Origin: Klebsormidium nitens
Lineage: Eukaryota > Streptophyta > Klebsormidiophyceae > Klebsormidiales > Klebsormidiaceae
Direction of reading: 5' to 3'
Assembly (NCBI GenBank): GCA_000708835.1
Contig: DF237033.1
Coordinates: 124,001-188,000, forward strand
Length of the DNA: 64,000 nt
In this document: one piece after another, positions 11,661 to 21,441 of the stretch
How positions within the stretch are numbered: the stretch's first letter is position 1
How the letters are laid out: every line of letters starts with the position of its first letter
Translations under genes and position numbers: made by a program
The notes under the pieces: generated by a model
Databases searched by the model: none
Seen by the model: the letters and a program-made list of their open reading frames with translations, nothing else
Told to the model about the DNA's origin: nothing

Positions 11661-12639
11661 AAGCGCCGCGCGCGCCCGCCGCGACGGTCTGTCCGATCCG
11701 AGTCGGCTCGGCCGCGGGCGCCCGTGCGCCCTCGCGCGCCCGCGCGCTGAAAGTAGCGCACTAGTGCCTCAAGATGCACGAATGAACGCTAAGTTGACCA
11801 CATCCATGGGGCATCCATGTCTCGACTTGCATGCCTCGCGTTGCTTGTGCAAGTATCAAATCAGCTTATACGACTCGGTAGCTTACAATACAGTAATGTC
11901 TGAGTTGTGACGGCTCCCGTGACGGCTTCTCTTGGTCGGCGCTTAGATTCTGCGACTTGATTCGCAAACCTTGCGCCCTCATGTAACAAAATCACAAATT
12001 ACTGGCAGAATCATCGTTCAAGACTAGATTGCGACTGAGCATGCGTACACCATTAAGCAGGAAGGCCGGCTGATAGGATCTCCGAAGCTTCGCACTTGAA
12101 GTCAGAACAAGCAGCAAGACCATTTTTGTCTTGCTGGTATTTTTTGCCAGTACATGAAAGATAAGCATCACCTGAAGCATCCGGCTCGTTCGACCATCCT
12201 AGTTAAAACGTCGGGTCGTCATCTTCAGTCCAAGCGGGGTCCGAGCCCAGCTGTCTGCGATCCGTTTCATGTCAGAGTCGCCGAAAGGAATGAAGTTGGA
12301 ACTGCTGTATGTCTCCAAGGCAGAGACAAAGCCAGTGCAGAAGAAATCAAGCACAGAAATTCAGATTATTGCCTGTTGTCGATTCAAAATGTTGTAATCT
12401 GAGCGTAGCATCCATGAGTTTGCCAGTGATACGTAGACTTTCTGGCCGACGTCTTATGACCAAAAGCCCTCCCTAATGCATTCTGAAGCCCTACCCACGA
12501 CCTTGATAAACTGCCCCACTTTGGTCGAACAATGTGAAAATTGAAAGTTGTCATCATCTGTTCTGTTTGATCAATGATGGGTCGATTTGTAATCTACCAA
12601 GTATGCAAACGTCAACTAGCGGAGACCTTCGGTCTCTCA

Positions 12640-12730
12640 CTTGAAGTCCTTCTGTATGCTTTCAAGAAGGAAGTAGGCGGCAGTAGAGGCCCGGCCGAGA
12701 ACCGCTCCAAGCCTGATCGGCTTTGAAAGT
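12640..12730 (-). pseudogene. Fragment of a copy-1-like second exon
   Basis: About 90 bases match the 3' part of exon 2 of copy 1 (17986-18225): CTTGAAGTCCTTCTGTATGC, AAGGAAGTAGGCGGCAGTAG and GCCGAGAACCGCTCCA. The match ends abruptly on both sides. It lies downstream of copy 3. Confidence 0.75.
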
Positions 12731-12864
12731 CTTGAAGTCCATGCAGGTCGGTCTCATTTCATCTTCCCTGACCGTCACAAGAAAGGCTTACTGAATCTGT
12801 CACACACGCATGACGCCTCGGGCCTTTGCAGTACACGTACACTTTTATCGCATTTTTATCGCAT

Positions 12865-13844
12865 TCAACCTCCCTTGCAGGTCCGCCGGGCATCCTTTGA
12901 GGGATAATCATTCTCTATGCTGCCGAGGAGGAGGACCGCGGTTGTTATAGTCCCGCCTACTACGGCTCCGCCTGTTGCCATTCTGGAGGCCGTCTCGAAC
13001 GTTTCGGGCCAGTCCGACGTGTCCTCGTACGGATAGCGGAGGCGCGGCGGACCGACGAAGCACCGAATGGAGATGGGGATGCCGGCTAGGAGAAGTGCGC
13101 CGGCGACGGCTCCCTTTAGCACAGCGATTCCGGCTTTCTGTATAACAAGACAGTAGTCATATCCGAGAACATCTAGTTTAGCACCCGAGCGAACCAGCAA
13201 AGTAGAGGAGAGGCTCTGGTTTCGTTGTGAGCTTATGACGGGGTTATGGGCAAACAGGTTATGATGATTCAGTGAATGGCGTTCATATGCTCAAGATACC
13301 AAGCAGAAGTGAATGCATGTACTGGACGCCATACAAATATAAAATATATAAATCATTGAACTGCAACTGGTTCGAGGCCTCCAACTTTGTATAGCGGACA
13401 AAAGTGCAGAGCGCGGCAGTAAATCATCAATCCACAGCCCATACTGCCGCACCCAGTCAGAGGTTTTGGACAATTAACTGTAGCTGAGTCCTGAACAAAG
13501 AGCCCTACTTTCTGAGGAAAGTTGCCTCTCAGCTCCAACGGAATCTTCCATAAAGAATCAACGCTAAGGATCCCATTACAAGTGAAAACTTCGTGAGTCC
13601 GTGGGTTTGTGGAGACATCGTCCTGCTGTCATACCTGCAGTTTTCTTTTCCAAGCTTCCGTCTCACTTTCTCGCTGCTTCTCTCCTTCCCCTCCCTCCAC
13701 CTCTCGCTCCACCTGCTCTGCTCCCGCTTGTGTGGTCTCCTCTCCCTCAGCAGTATTCCCAGTTTGAGGCGCTGGGTTTGTCAACACAGAATCGGGACCC
13801 CCTAACGCGGCGTCCTTACGGCCGACCGGAACGCGGGCGCTCAT
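12865..13844 (-). CDS. Small membrane protein of unrecognised tandem family, copy 3
   Basis: Exons 13635-13844 and 12865-13137 join in phase 0 to give about 160 residues. Exon 1 begins MSARVPVGRKDAALGG and is rich in Glu, Gln and Lys. Exon 2 begins KAGIAVLKGAVAGALLLAG, followed by IPISIRCFVGPPRLRYP, then a second membrane-compatible stretch (MATGGAVVGGTITTAVLLLG) and DYPSKDA. The GxxxG-like patterns in both hydrophobic stretches would suit tight helix packing. The intron and the 3' flank (12740-12864) are recognisably homologous to those of copy 2, so the two arose by a segmental duplication. Function unknown. Confidence 0.8.
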
Positions 13845-13924
13845 GATAGCGCTGAAATGCGCCTTTGGGTTGTGACCTAAAGTAAAACAAAAGTGGCGAA
13901 ATGAAGGGTGCGTGACCGCCGCAA

Positions 13925-14015
13925 CGGCGCCGCGGCCGGCCTGCGGTCCTGATTCGGGGTTCAGCAGATTTCGAAGGGTTTAAGTACGTATGTAGGTGCG
14001 GCGCGCGGCCGCCGG
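13925..14015 (-). promoter_or_regulatory. GC-rich bipartite upstream block of copy 3
   Basis: GGCCGGCC at 13934-13941 is followed by TGCGGTCCTG and GCGGCCGC at 14005-14012, about 90-170 bases upstream of the ATG. The GCGGTCCTG between the sites is also present before copy 2. Confidence 0.55.
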
Positions 14016-14042
14016 TTAGCATGATTGAAGGCTGGGGCACGA

Positions 14043-14420
14043 GCCAGGGGCCACAAGCGCCCTGCTTAAGGGCGTGCAACATGCTCCGCGCCGTAGGATG
14101 ACAAATCGCATCGATCGGACGGTTGCGATCTGCTCGTCACATTGCCCCGAGGCACAAACTGTCCTCGGTTGATGGCAGACCTAGGTTAACTGCTTAATTA
14201 AACATGGTCAGTCTCCAATTGGCTGGTAAACCCACCTTAACCCGACCTCCAGAACAGGCAGTTCGCACGTCTGCCCGGAACCAAAATGGCAGGGATTCTG
14301 GAGCTAACCCTATAAGGAGTATATTGACCAAGTTTGGGTTCCGGGCAGACGTGCGAACTACCTCTCGGAGCATGGAACCGGTTGCAGGTTAATTTACCCT
14401 AGGCGCTTGTGGCCCCTGGC
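14043..14420. repeat. Nested inverted repeats, about 380 bases
   Basis: The outer arms are a perfect 19-base inverted repeat (14043-14061 and 14402-14420, GCCAGGGGCCACAAGCGCC). The inner arms are a perfect 22-base inverted repeat (14261-14282 and 14337-14358) around a 54-base loop. Between the arms are looser complementary stretches (GGTTAACTGCTTAATTAA against GGTTAATTTACC). The unit could extrude as a cruciform or be a foldback element. Confidence 0.8.
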
Positions 14421-14558
14421 ACGAGCACTCCGATTATCATTACGTGACCGGCTAGCGTTCTCGATACTGCCAACGCTCGCTTGCACTAAGACCCGCTTGC
14501 ACTAAGATTCATAGCTCCCGGGCACTCAAACTAGACAACCTAACCAAACAAACCACGC

Positions 14559-14612
14559 GGTCCGCACCCGCAACCACCCTAACCCCCAGACTAACCCCAC
14601 TCGTCCCCCGGG
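14559..14612. repeat. Short CCCTAACCCCC-bearing repeat, copy A
   Basis: The order TCCGCACCCGCAACCACCCT, AACCCCCAGACTAACCCC, TCGTCCCCCGGGT is shared with 44829-44887 and, more loosely, with 19470-19540. The CCCTAA unit is telomere-like, but only one unit is present per copy. This looks like the edge of a dispersed repeat. Confidence 0.55.
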
Positions 14613-14649
14613 TGCTAGCCATACTTATTTTAGTGCAAGCTGCTCTTAG

Positions 14650-14930
14650 TGCAAGCGAGCGTTGCCGAACTCCGTTCTCGGCCTCTTGCTTGAAGTCTTT
14701 CTGTTTTCTCTCAAGAAGGGGGCCCGCGGCAGGAAAAGTCCCGGCGAGAATCGCTCCACCTAGAACTCGCGTTTTGGTCCATTTTTGACGGATTTGGGAC
14801 CAGGATTCTGGCATTCTCTGGTATCCAAGCTGCTTAACAGTGCATGCTTAAGTGCAAGACGGCTCCTAAAAGTCCGTCCATGTGGGCTCCTTTCAAGTTT
14901 ATAAACACGGCTCTCTGCAGCGAGAAGAAA
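14650..14930 (-). pseudogene. Broken copy of the copy-1-type second exon
   Basis: Read on the minus strand, this stretch resembles exon 2 of copy 1. It has the equivalents of PEPWSQ (as PESWSQ), GGAVLGGT (as GGAILAGT) and KQEAE before the end. The upstream half, matching CATGGGAGGACTGCTC, is in another frame, so at least one frameshift separates the halves. No exon 1 was found for it. Confidence 0.75.
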
Positions 14931-15744
14931 ACAGCAAATTTCAAAACCGTAGAGCGAAACAATTCTACCCCTTGCTTGTAAAATATCAGTTTCAGTACTC
15001 GAAGTCATTTCACCCTGGCCTTGAGCCGTTAGTCTAGAGGCAGGTAAAGACATATGAACATATCGAAGAGTTCAAATTGCTCAGATCAGTGTTCAACATT
15101 TCACGCTAAACCCAAAACAATCCCGCCAAGGAGTCCCTCCCTTGCGAAGTGATAAAAGATGCGTTGGCCTGGGTGATCCAAGGGCTTACCACCTTCGACA
15201 TCAAGGGCTGAGAAATCGATCATCAGGTGCAGCATGATGGATAGAGGGGCAGATTGAATTGATGGGCGTCGGACCGTCCAAAGAGACGTGACTCTTGTGT
15301 AGGGAGGCGCGTCTTGCTTGCAGGCATTGCACGCTGGCTCGGCGTTGAGTCCGACACGCGTCCGTCTGAAAGTCAGATTGATACATTGGACCTTGGTACG
15401 AGCACATGTATACGTTTGTTCGACACTTACTTCCTGTCGCCGTCAATCATACTGAGAACGGAAGAACCCCCAAACAGTAAGAGGACCGACGATCCGTTCT
15501 TCTTGTCGTGCAAATAATCATGGCAATCATAGTGCGGCTTGCCAGCAGGATCTGCAAGAATGAGACAGCATCGAGCAAGCACATGCATGATGTAGCTTCC
15601 ATAAAGTTTGAGCCGGCTTTGGAAGTCTCGAGCCTCATGCAGGTCAGGCGCCTTCCATCTTCTCTGACCATTACAAGAGATCGGCCTCCTATAAATCTGT
15701 CACAAAAATAAGACGCCTCTGATCTTTGCAGTATATACCTACGT

Positions 15745-17010
15745 TTATCGCATACACGCTCCCTTGGAGCGCCCGGCATCCTTTGATGGGTAATCTTTTT
15801 TAATGGTGCCGAGGAGGAGGACCGCGGTGGTTATAGTCCCGCCAACAACCGCTCCACCTGTGGCCATTCTGTAGGCCGCCTCGAGTGTTTTGAACCAGGT
15901 TAACGTGTCGAAAGGATAGCGGCGGCGCGGCGGCCCGACGAAGACGCGAAACGAGATGGGGATGGCGGCGAAGAGAAGTGCGCCGGCGACGGCTCCCTTC
16001 AGAACAGGGACTCCAGCTCTCTGCATCACTGGACAATATTGAAGTCAAGATCCCAGGACATATCACAATATCCCCAGCCTATTGTTATTCCCAGAGAAAT
16101 TTTTAAATCCAAGACGTATTTCAAATCTCAATTCACTTAAGAAGGAAATCGACCCCGGTCTGAGGAATTTCCTTCGACCACTGTCTGAGGTATACCTGAG
16201 AGCCTAGTAACGGAGCCTTTGGGCTTCGTTACAGTGGCAATAAACTGTTATCAAATTGTGACTGGGTGATGGGTTATGGGCATCGAATCATGAGCTCTTG
16301 TTGAATCGCGTTCATATGCTACTAAGGGATGGCCAAGCAGAATTCCATGCACTTGGATGCCAGAACATTTGATATTAGACTGCAACTCATGATCTGAGAC
16401 TTCCAACCTCAGAGCGGGAATAATTAATGCGGCCAGAACGCGTCAGCAGATGATCTTTTGAGTGCAGCCCATGTTGCCGCACTCACTTAGAGGTCTCGTA
16501 CACTGATTAGAGGCTGAGTGAACAAACGGCCCTAGTTTTTTCAAAACTAAAACCGTTTGTTCACTCAGCTGAAACGGAAAAGTTCACAGAAGATCAGATG
16601 TGCTAAAGATTCCATCAGAGAGAAAGTGAGACGTGGTCGTAAGCTTTTGGAACCACCGACCTGCTGTCGTTTCTGCAGTTCCCCGGTTGCTGAACCCTAG
16701 AGTGATCTGCTTCCCAGCTCAAATTGAATCTTATTCAGAGCGCTGGGACGAGAATGAAGCTTGTAAAATATGTGGAGCCATTACCCTGCTGCCTTACCTG
16801 CAACTCTCCTTCCCAACCTTTTGCCTCAGCCCCTCCCTGCCTCTCTCTCTCTCCTCCTTCCACCGCACCCTCCACCTGTTCCGCTCCCGCTTGAGTGATC
16901 TCCTCTGCTTCAGAAGCAGTCCCGGTTGGAGGCGCTGGGGTTTTGATCGCAGATCCAGAACCGCCTAACGCCGCATCATCCTTTTGGCCACTTGGAACGC
17001 GGGCGCTCAT
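15745..17010 (-). CDS. Small membrane protein of unrecognised tandem family, copy 2
   Basis: Exons 16798-17010 and 15745-16020 join in phase 0 to give about 162 residues. A second in-frame ATG three codons upstream (17019) is a possible start. Exon 1 begins MSARVPSGQKDDAALGG and continues Glu-rich. Exon 2 begins RAGVPVLKGAVAGALLFAA, then IPISFRVFVGPPRRRYP, then MATGGAVVGGTITTAVLLLG and DYPSKDAGR. It is the closest relative of copy 3 across exons, intron and 3' flank (15620-15744). The Cys of RCFVGPP is Val here (RVFVGPP), so that Cys is not required. Two membrane helices are predicted from composition. Function unknown. Confidence 0.8.
16513..16569. repeat. 27-base inverted repeat (hairpin) in the intron of copy 2
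   Basis: The arms GCTGAGTGAACAAACGG...CTAGTTTT (16513-16539) and its complement ending at 16569 pair over 27 bases with about three mismatches and a very short loop. The matching place in copy 3 (about 13480) keeps only a single worn arm. Confidence 0.8.
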
Positions 17011-17104
17011 GACAGTCATGATGGCGCTAAGGAGTGCCTTGATGCTGCGGACTCATGTAGGAAAAATTGCAGCTCAAAGAAGGGTGCGTAGGCGTCGCAA
17101 AGGA

Positions 17105-17200
17105 CCCGCGGCCGGCCAGTGCGGTCCTGGCAGTCGACTCGGCCCTTAGGTTTAGCGCAGGCCTTAGCTACGTAGTTGCGCCCGCGCGCGCGGCCGCCGG
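17105..17200 (-). promoter_or_regulatory. GC-rich bipartite upstream block of copy 2
   Basis: GGCCGGCC at 17110-17117, then GTGCGGTCCTGG, then GCGGCCGC at 17190-17197. It lies 100-190 bases upstream of the ATG at 17010. Confidence 0.55.
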
Positions 17201-17985
17201 TCGGCATTGATGCGGTCGCTTTGAGACGAGCCAAGAATCTCACATGCCATGTGAGCGCACATGATCACATGCAGTTTTCAGCTGATTACGCGTTCGAATG
17301 CGTGCAAGGATGTTCTTCTGATTACTTTGACATGGATCCGCATCTACGCAACTTGGGTGCACTTCGCGCCATGGGCGTTCAACCAGCCGCATCTTTCTAT
17401 CTTTGTACACCAGTATATCAACCTTGGCGTTGTACGGGTGACTGTATATATATGGGTATAGTGTGTGATTAAGCTTAGAGTTAAGATCAACCAGCCCTCT
17501 GGCAGCAAATTTAGAACATTGAGGCGTACGATTAAGTCCGGACGATTTGTTGGCTTACTTGCAACTTCAAAGTGCCTGAGCTGAGTTTTCCGGTTTCAAG
17601 TCCTGACCGCTACTACTCGATGATGTGTGGCGGTAGGATCTCGACGATCTACCTATCTACGATTTCGTAAAACTGATACACCCCTGCTCAGAAAGATAGC
17701 CTTGACTATAGAGCAAACCAGTACTGGTCGGGAGGTGGAGTGTCTCCTATCGGGTAATGATCAACTTTTACTCCCTTAGGGCTGAGTTGAAACAACACAG
17801 TACCTAAGGAATTCAGCCGACTGACTGACGTGAACGACATTCTTTGATACCCGTTTGAACAGCTGTCCCCCGCTATCCACCACCTAGGAGTTGCGGGCTT
17901 AAGTTCGTTATCTGACGATCAAACTTTTCAATCGACCATTTCTGTCCCTTCTATGAGTTTCCTGCTTAATTCACTACAAACTGGG

Positions 17986-19300
17986 CTAGCGTTTCTCGGC
18001 CTCTTGCTTGACGTCGTTCTGTATGCTCTCAAGAAGGAAGTAGGCGGCAGTAGAAGTCCCGCCGAGAACCGCTCCACCCACGGCTTTTTTGGTCGCCTTC
18101 TGGGACCAGGGTTCTGGCGTTTTCTGGTACGCAAACGGCTCATCGAAACAATGCATGCTTATATGCAAGCCAGCTCCGAGCAGTCCTCCCATGAGGGCTC
18201 CTTTCAAGACGGTGAAGAAGGCTCTCTGCAGCGAGAAGGAAACAGCAGCTTTGTAAACCGTAGGGCCAAGAGGTTTTCCCCGTTGCTTGTGTAATGCGGT
18301 TTGTTGAAGCTATTTCACCTTGACCTCGAACGGTTCGTTTACCTGCAGGTAATGAAGTATCGGTTAGCGAAATATCTCAGATCATCGTTCAAAACCTTGA
18401 CGCTGACCCTAAACATCAGTGTCAAGTCCCTCCCTTGCGATGTGGATCACATGATGCGTTAGGCCTGAGCTGTACCGCATGAAGATCCATGGCCTTACCA
18501 CCTCTTATCAAGGGCTAAGCGTTTAGAAGGTTCCATTCAACTCCCAGTCAAGTCAACCTGGCTTATTCAAAGACTCGCGCCGATAAACTTCACTCATGAT
18601 AGGCTGACTTGTTTAAGAATATTACCTCCAATAATCTCGTCTAACTAGCTGACACTTCGGGCTCAAATAATCAGCTGAAGATGAGTGCCAGCTACACATG
18701 AAAAGCTGGGTTAAACATGTCGGTATGCCTTCAAATTGTCCAGACTGCATCCAGCAATAATCTCTGAAAAAGAAACGTCAACCAAATCAAAGCTGAAATC
18801 AACAGATAATTGCAAGAAGTTGAAAGGTTTTTACGTCTTCACATCAAAAGCTGAGTCAAATATGTCGGTATGCAATTAGAAGTAAATTTCAAGGGAGGAT
18901 CCTCAAACTTTTCAGAGCTGAAGTCAACAGATCATCTCAAGAAGAAAGGCCTTCAGTCCGCGATTAGAATCAAGTCCTTCTCTACATCCAAGAGGACTTG
19001 ACCAGCCGGTGACAAGGGGTAGGCTGTATCAGCTCCGGTGTCTTTGCACTAGCTCTGGAAAACTTTTGTTCTTACCTGCAAGCCCTTCTTCCAATCCTGC
19101 TCATACTGCCTCGCCTTCTTCCCTTCTTCTGCCAGTGGCCGCCGGTCGTCATCTCTCCCGTCTTCAGGCTGCTTCTGCCTTCGACCTTCTTCACTAATTG
19201 CTATTTCTCTGTTTTTCTGTTCCATTTCCTCAAGTTGACCTCCAGACGTCCCTGTGCCAGACCGGGCCCAGGGCTCTGCACCCACTGGATTGGCGCTCAT
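17986..19300 (-). CDS. Small membrane protein of unrecognised tandem family, copy 1
   Basis: Exons 19076-19300 and 17986-18225 join in phase 0 to give about 154 residues. Exon 1 begins MSANPVGAEPWARSG and becomes strongly charged (EEMEQKNREIAISEEGRRQK), with a coiled-coil-like run before the donor. Exon 2 begins RAFFTVLKGALMGGLLGAG, then HISMHCFDEP, a short polar linker, then AVGGAVLGGTSTAAYFLLES and KQEAEKR. The signature VLKGA...H/P-IS..CF and GGAV.GGT matches copies 2-4, but this copy lacks the GPPR and DYPSKDA motifs and is the most divergent. Two broken relatives of its exon 2 lie at 14650-14930 and 12640-12730. Confidence 0.75.
18301..19075. other. Intron of copy 1 with degenerate short repeats
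   Basis: No coding signal is seen. Stretches such as AAAGCTGGGTTAAACATGTCGGTATGC (18703) and AAAGCTGAGTCAAATATGTCGGTATGC (18847) repeat at about 145 bases. They indicate local tandem duplication. Confidence 0.45.
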
Positions 19301-19469
19301 GACGCTGGCTGGCTGGATGTAAGAGCAGTCAACGTACGGCAAGGAAGTTAATCGCCCGAATTTGCATACTTTTCTAGGATATCAGCTTCAATCTAAGCTC
19401 AAGGAATGGTAAGAACGAGGTAAGAACGAAGCTAACACTTTAGATTTATACCTAATTCCAGACAATCAG

Positions 19470-19545
19470 CGGCTCCGCACCCGTACCCACTCTAACCCCC
19501 ATATATAAATATAAGTAACCGGCCTACCCGTGCCCTACCCGTTCC
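19470..19545. repeat. Short CCCTAACCCCC-bearing repeat, copy B (loose)
   Basis: GGCTCCGCACCCGTACCCAC is followed by TCTAACCCCCATATA and a CCTACCCGTGCCCTACCCG stretch. It aligns with 14559-14612 and 44829-44887 only over its first ~30 bases. Confidence 0.4.
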
Positions 19546-19694
19546 AGTACTATAAAGTGAGCTTTTTATACCTATTCAAAGAGAACGTCGGGTAGAGTTG
19601 CTAGAGAGTCTTGTAATTTCGTTGGGCATCACTGTCAGCGTTTTGAATTGTCAACAGGAAACGTACCCAAGGTGGTACGTGACCGGCGGCCAGT

Positions 19695-19865
19695 AGCTCG
19701 CGGCCGGCTCGCGACTACTCGGAGTCCGCGGCGCAAAGGTTTCTGCGCGGCCGGGTTTACAAGGGTTTCAAGTGCGCGGGGGCGGCCGCGGCCTTTTCAG
19801 AACTCACTGCCCGCTGCGCGGCCGCGTCCGCAGCGGCGGCTGCAGTGGCGCGGCCTCCAACGGGC
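19695..19865 (-). promoter_or_regulatory. GC-rich upstream block of copy 1
   Basis: CGCGGCCGGCTCGCG near 19698-19712 and GCGGCCGC at 19782-19789, with a second GCGGCCGCG near 19818, lie 400-520 bases upstream of the ATG at 19300. The order matches the other three copies, but the distance is larger and the first site is imperfect. Confidence 0.4.
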
Positions 19866-21441
19866 CAGCCGCTCTAAGTAACTGTAACAGGGCATCTTGA
19901 CCGGACTCCCACCCGGACATAGACATATTTTTCAGGTAGGTTACTTCTAGGTGGGATATGGTCAAGGGCCGGCTGGGGAACGGGTGGGACAATGGTTGGT
20001 GGGAACGGGTGGGTACGGGGCGGGGACGGGGCGGCGGAAGCGGGTGTTTTGTTGGTCTAGGTTTTCAGTTTTCCTGACCCTCGGGGACTATCCTAGCTAA
20101 TCTATAGAAGAATCACTTTGACCGACCTCTCTTGGCACGCGTCAACAGCGGCCTGGCCGCCGGCATTCATCCACGGCGCCCATGTCGCTCCACATTTGGA
20201 AAGGCCCATCGCATCAACATTTAGGGCTGGGCTGCTAATGAGGCTTCGGCAACCAGACGTCTCTTCGTCTCTGCATCTTCAGCCAGTAACCGCCCTCATT
20301 GTCGCGATCTCAATAGTCTCGCTATGCTCGAGTCTCCGGGCATAAAGATATTAGAGCCAGATCGATCCTAACCAGCCTGTAACTGACCGCCAAGAATCCT
20401 GCGAGACGACCCTCATCAAACCTCCTGCTTCCGTCAAACCCGCTTAATTCGAAGCGGGTGAAAGAAGCTGAATCACCCTTTTTTGTCACCATCAATACCG
20501 AGCGATCGCCAGAAAATATGAGGTTTCTGACCGCAATTACACCATGTAGGGCAATCAAAAATCGAAAATTTATCCCACGTTGTGCTAATACGGTACTCAG
20601 AGTTGCTCTTCGTATCGCTTGAACTCATGCTGTGAATTAAACATGCGTCGGACATCAATGCTCCAACCATTGCTTTTTACGACAAGCGACTCTTGTACTG
20701 CCTGCTCAGTCGATCGACGGACACCTTTTCAGCAATTAACCACCGGCCTCATGAACTCTTGCATGTGCAAATCTGGAATTGAACCCGAGATTGGATGGAG
20801 CGCAGTTGATCAAAAGATGATGTGCGAACAACGCAATGATATGAAGCGTACTGAATGCAGGAACAACATATATTAAGCGTACTGAATGCAGGCTGTTAGA
20901 AAGCTCGTGAGTAGTAATAAGCGTCCAGAATGCTACCTACTGTACATGCAGTGCTTGAATGCTGCTTTGGAATACAGGCTAGATATTACCGCATGCGTAG
21001 TGGTCTAAATGCTATTTCCCCTCAATGCCGGCAGACTCTGCATAGCTGACTCTTTTTCTTATCACTGAATATCGACCCCGTCTGATCCATCCGCTGACTG
21101 TACCTTTGAACGGCCCACTCTCGTCTTCCAACGACTCATTCTTTGTAGCATTCCGCTGAATGTCACCTTTGTGACTGACGGATCGCCAACTTGAACTCGG
21201 GTCCTCCTCTTTCTTCGATCCCCTTCCCTTATCCCTACCCACAGCCACTGTGCCTTATCCGCTGACTCGGGTGTGCGTAAACGACTACCTAGTACGGAGA
21301 TATGCATCTACTATTTTACCGCTGATGATAGTAGTGGCAGCTGGATATTATAACGTAAGATAATGTGTATGAATATGCTAAATGCATGCTATGCACGTTT
21401 CAACTCGTCCCCAAACTGTCGACTTTCCATTCGTGTGTTTG
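19866..21441. other. Intergenic region, no supported gene
   Basis: No open frame with splice support or family resemblance was found. The left edge (19980-20045) is a G-rich stretch of GGGTACGGGGCGGGGACGGGG type. Near 20840-20930 a motif like GCGTACTGAATGCAGG occurs at least twice at about 30-base spacing. Otherwise nothing is seen. Confidence 0.35.

Noticed and set aside
14559-14612. CCCTAA units as a possible internal telomere tract
   Set aside because: Only one unit occurs per copy and there is no tandem array. It fits a dispersed repeat better.
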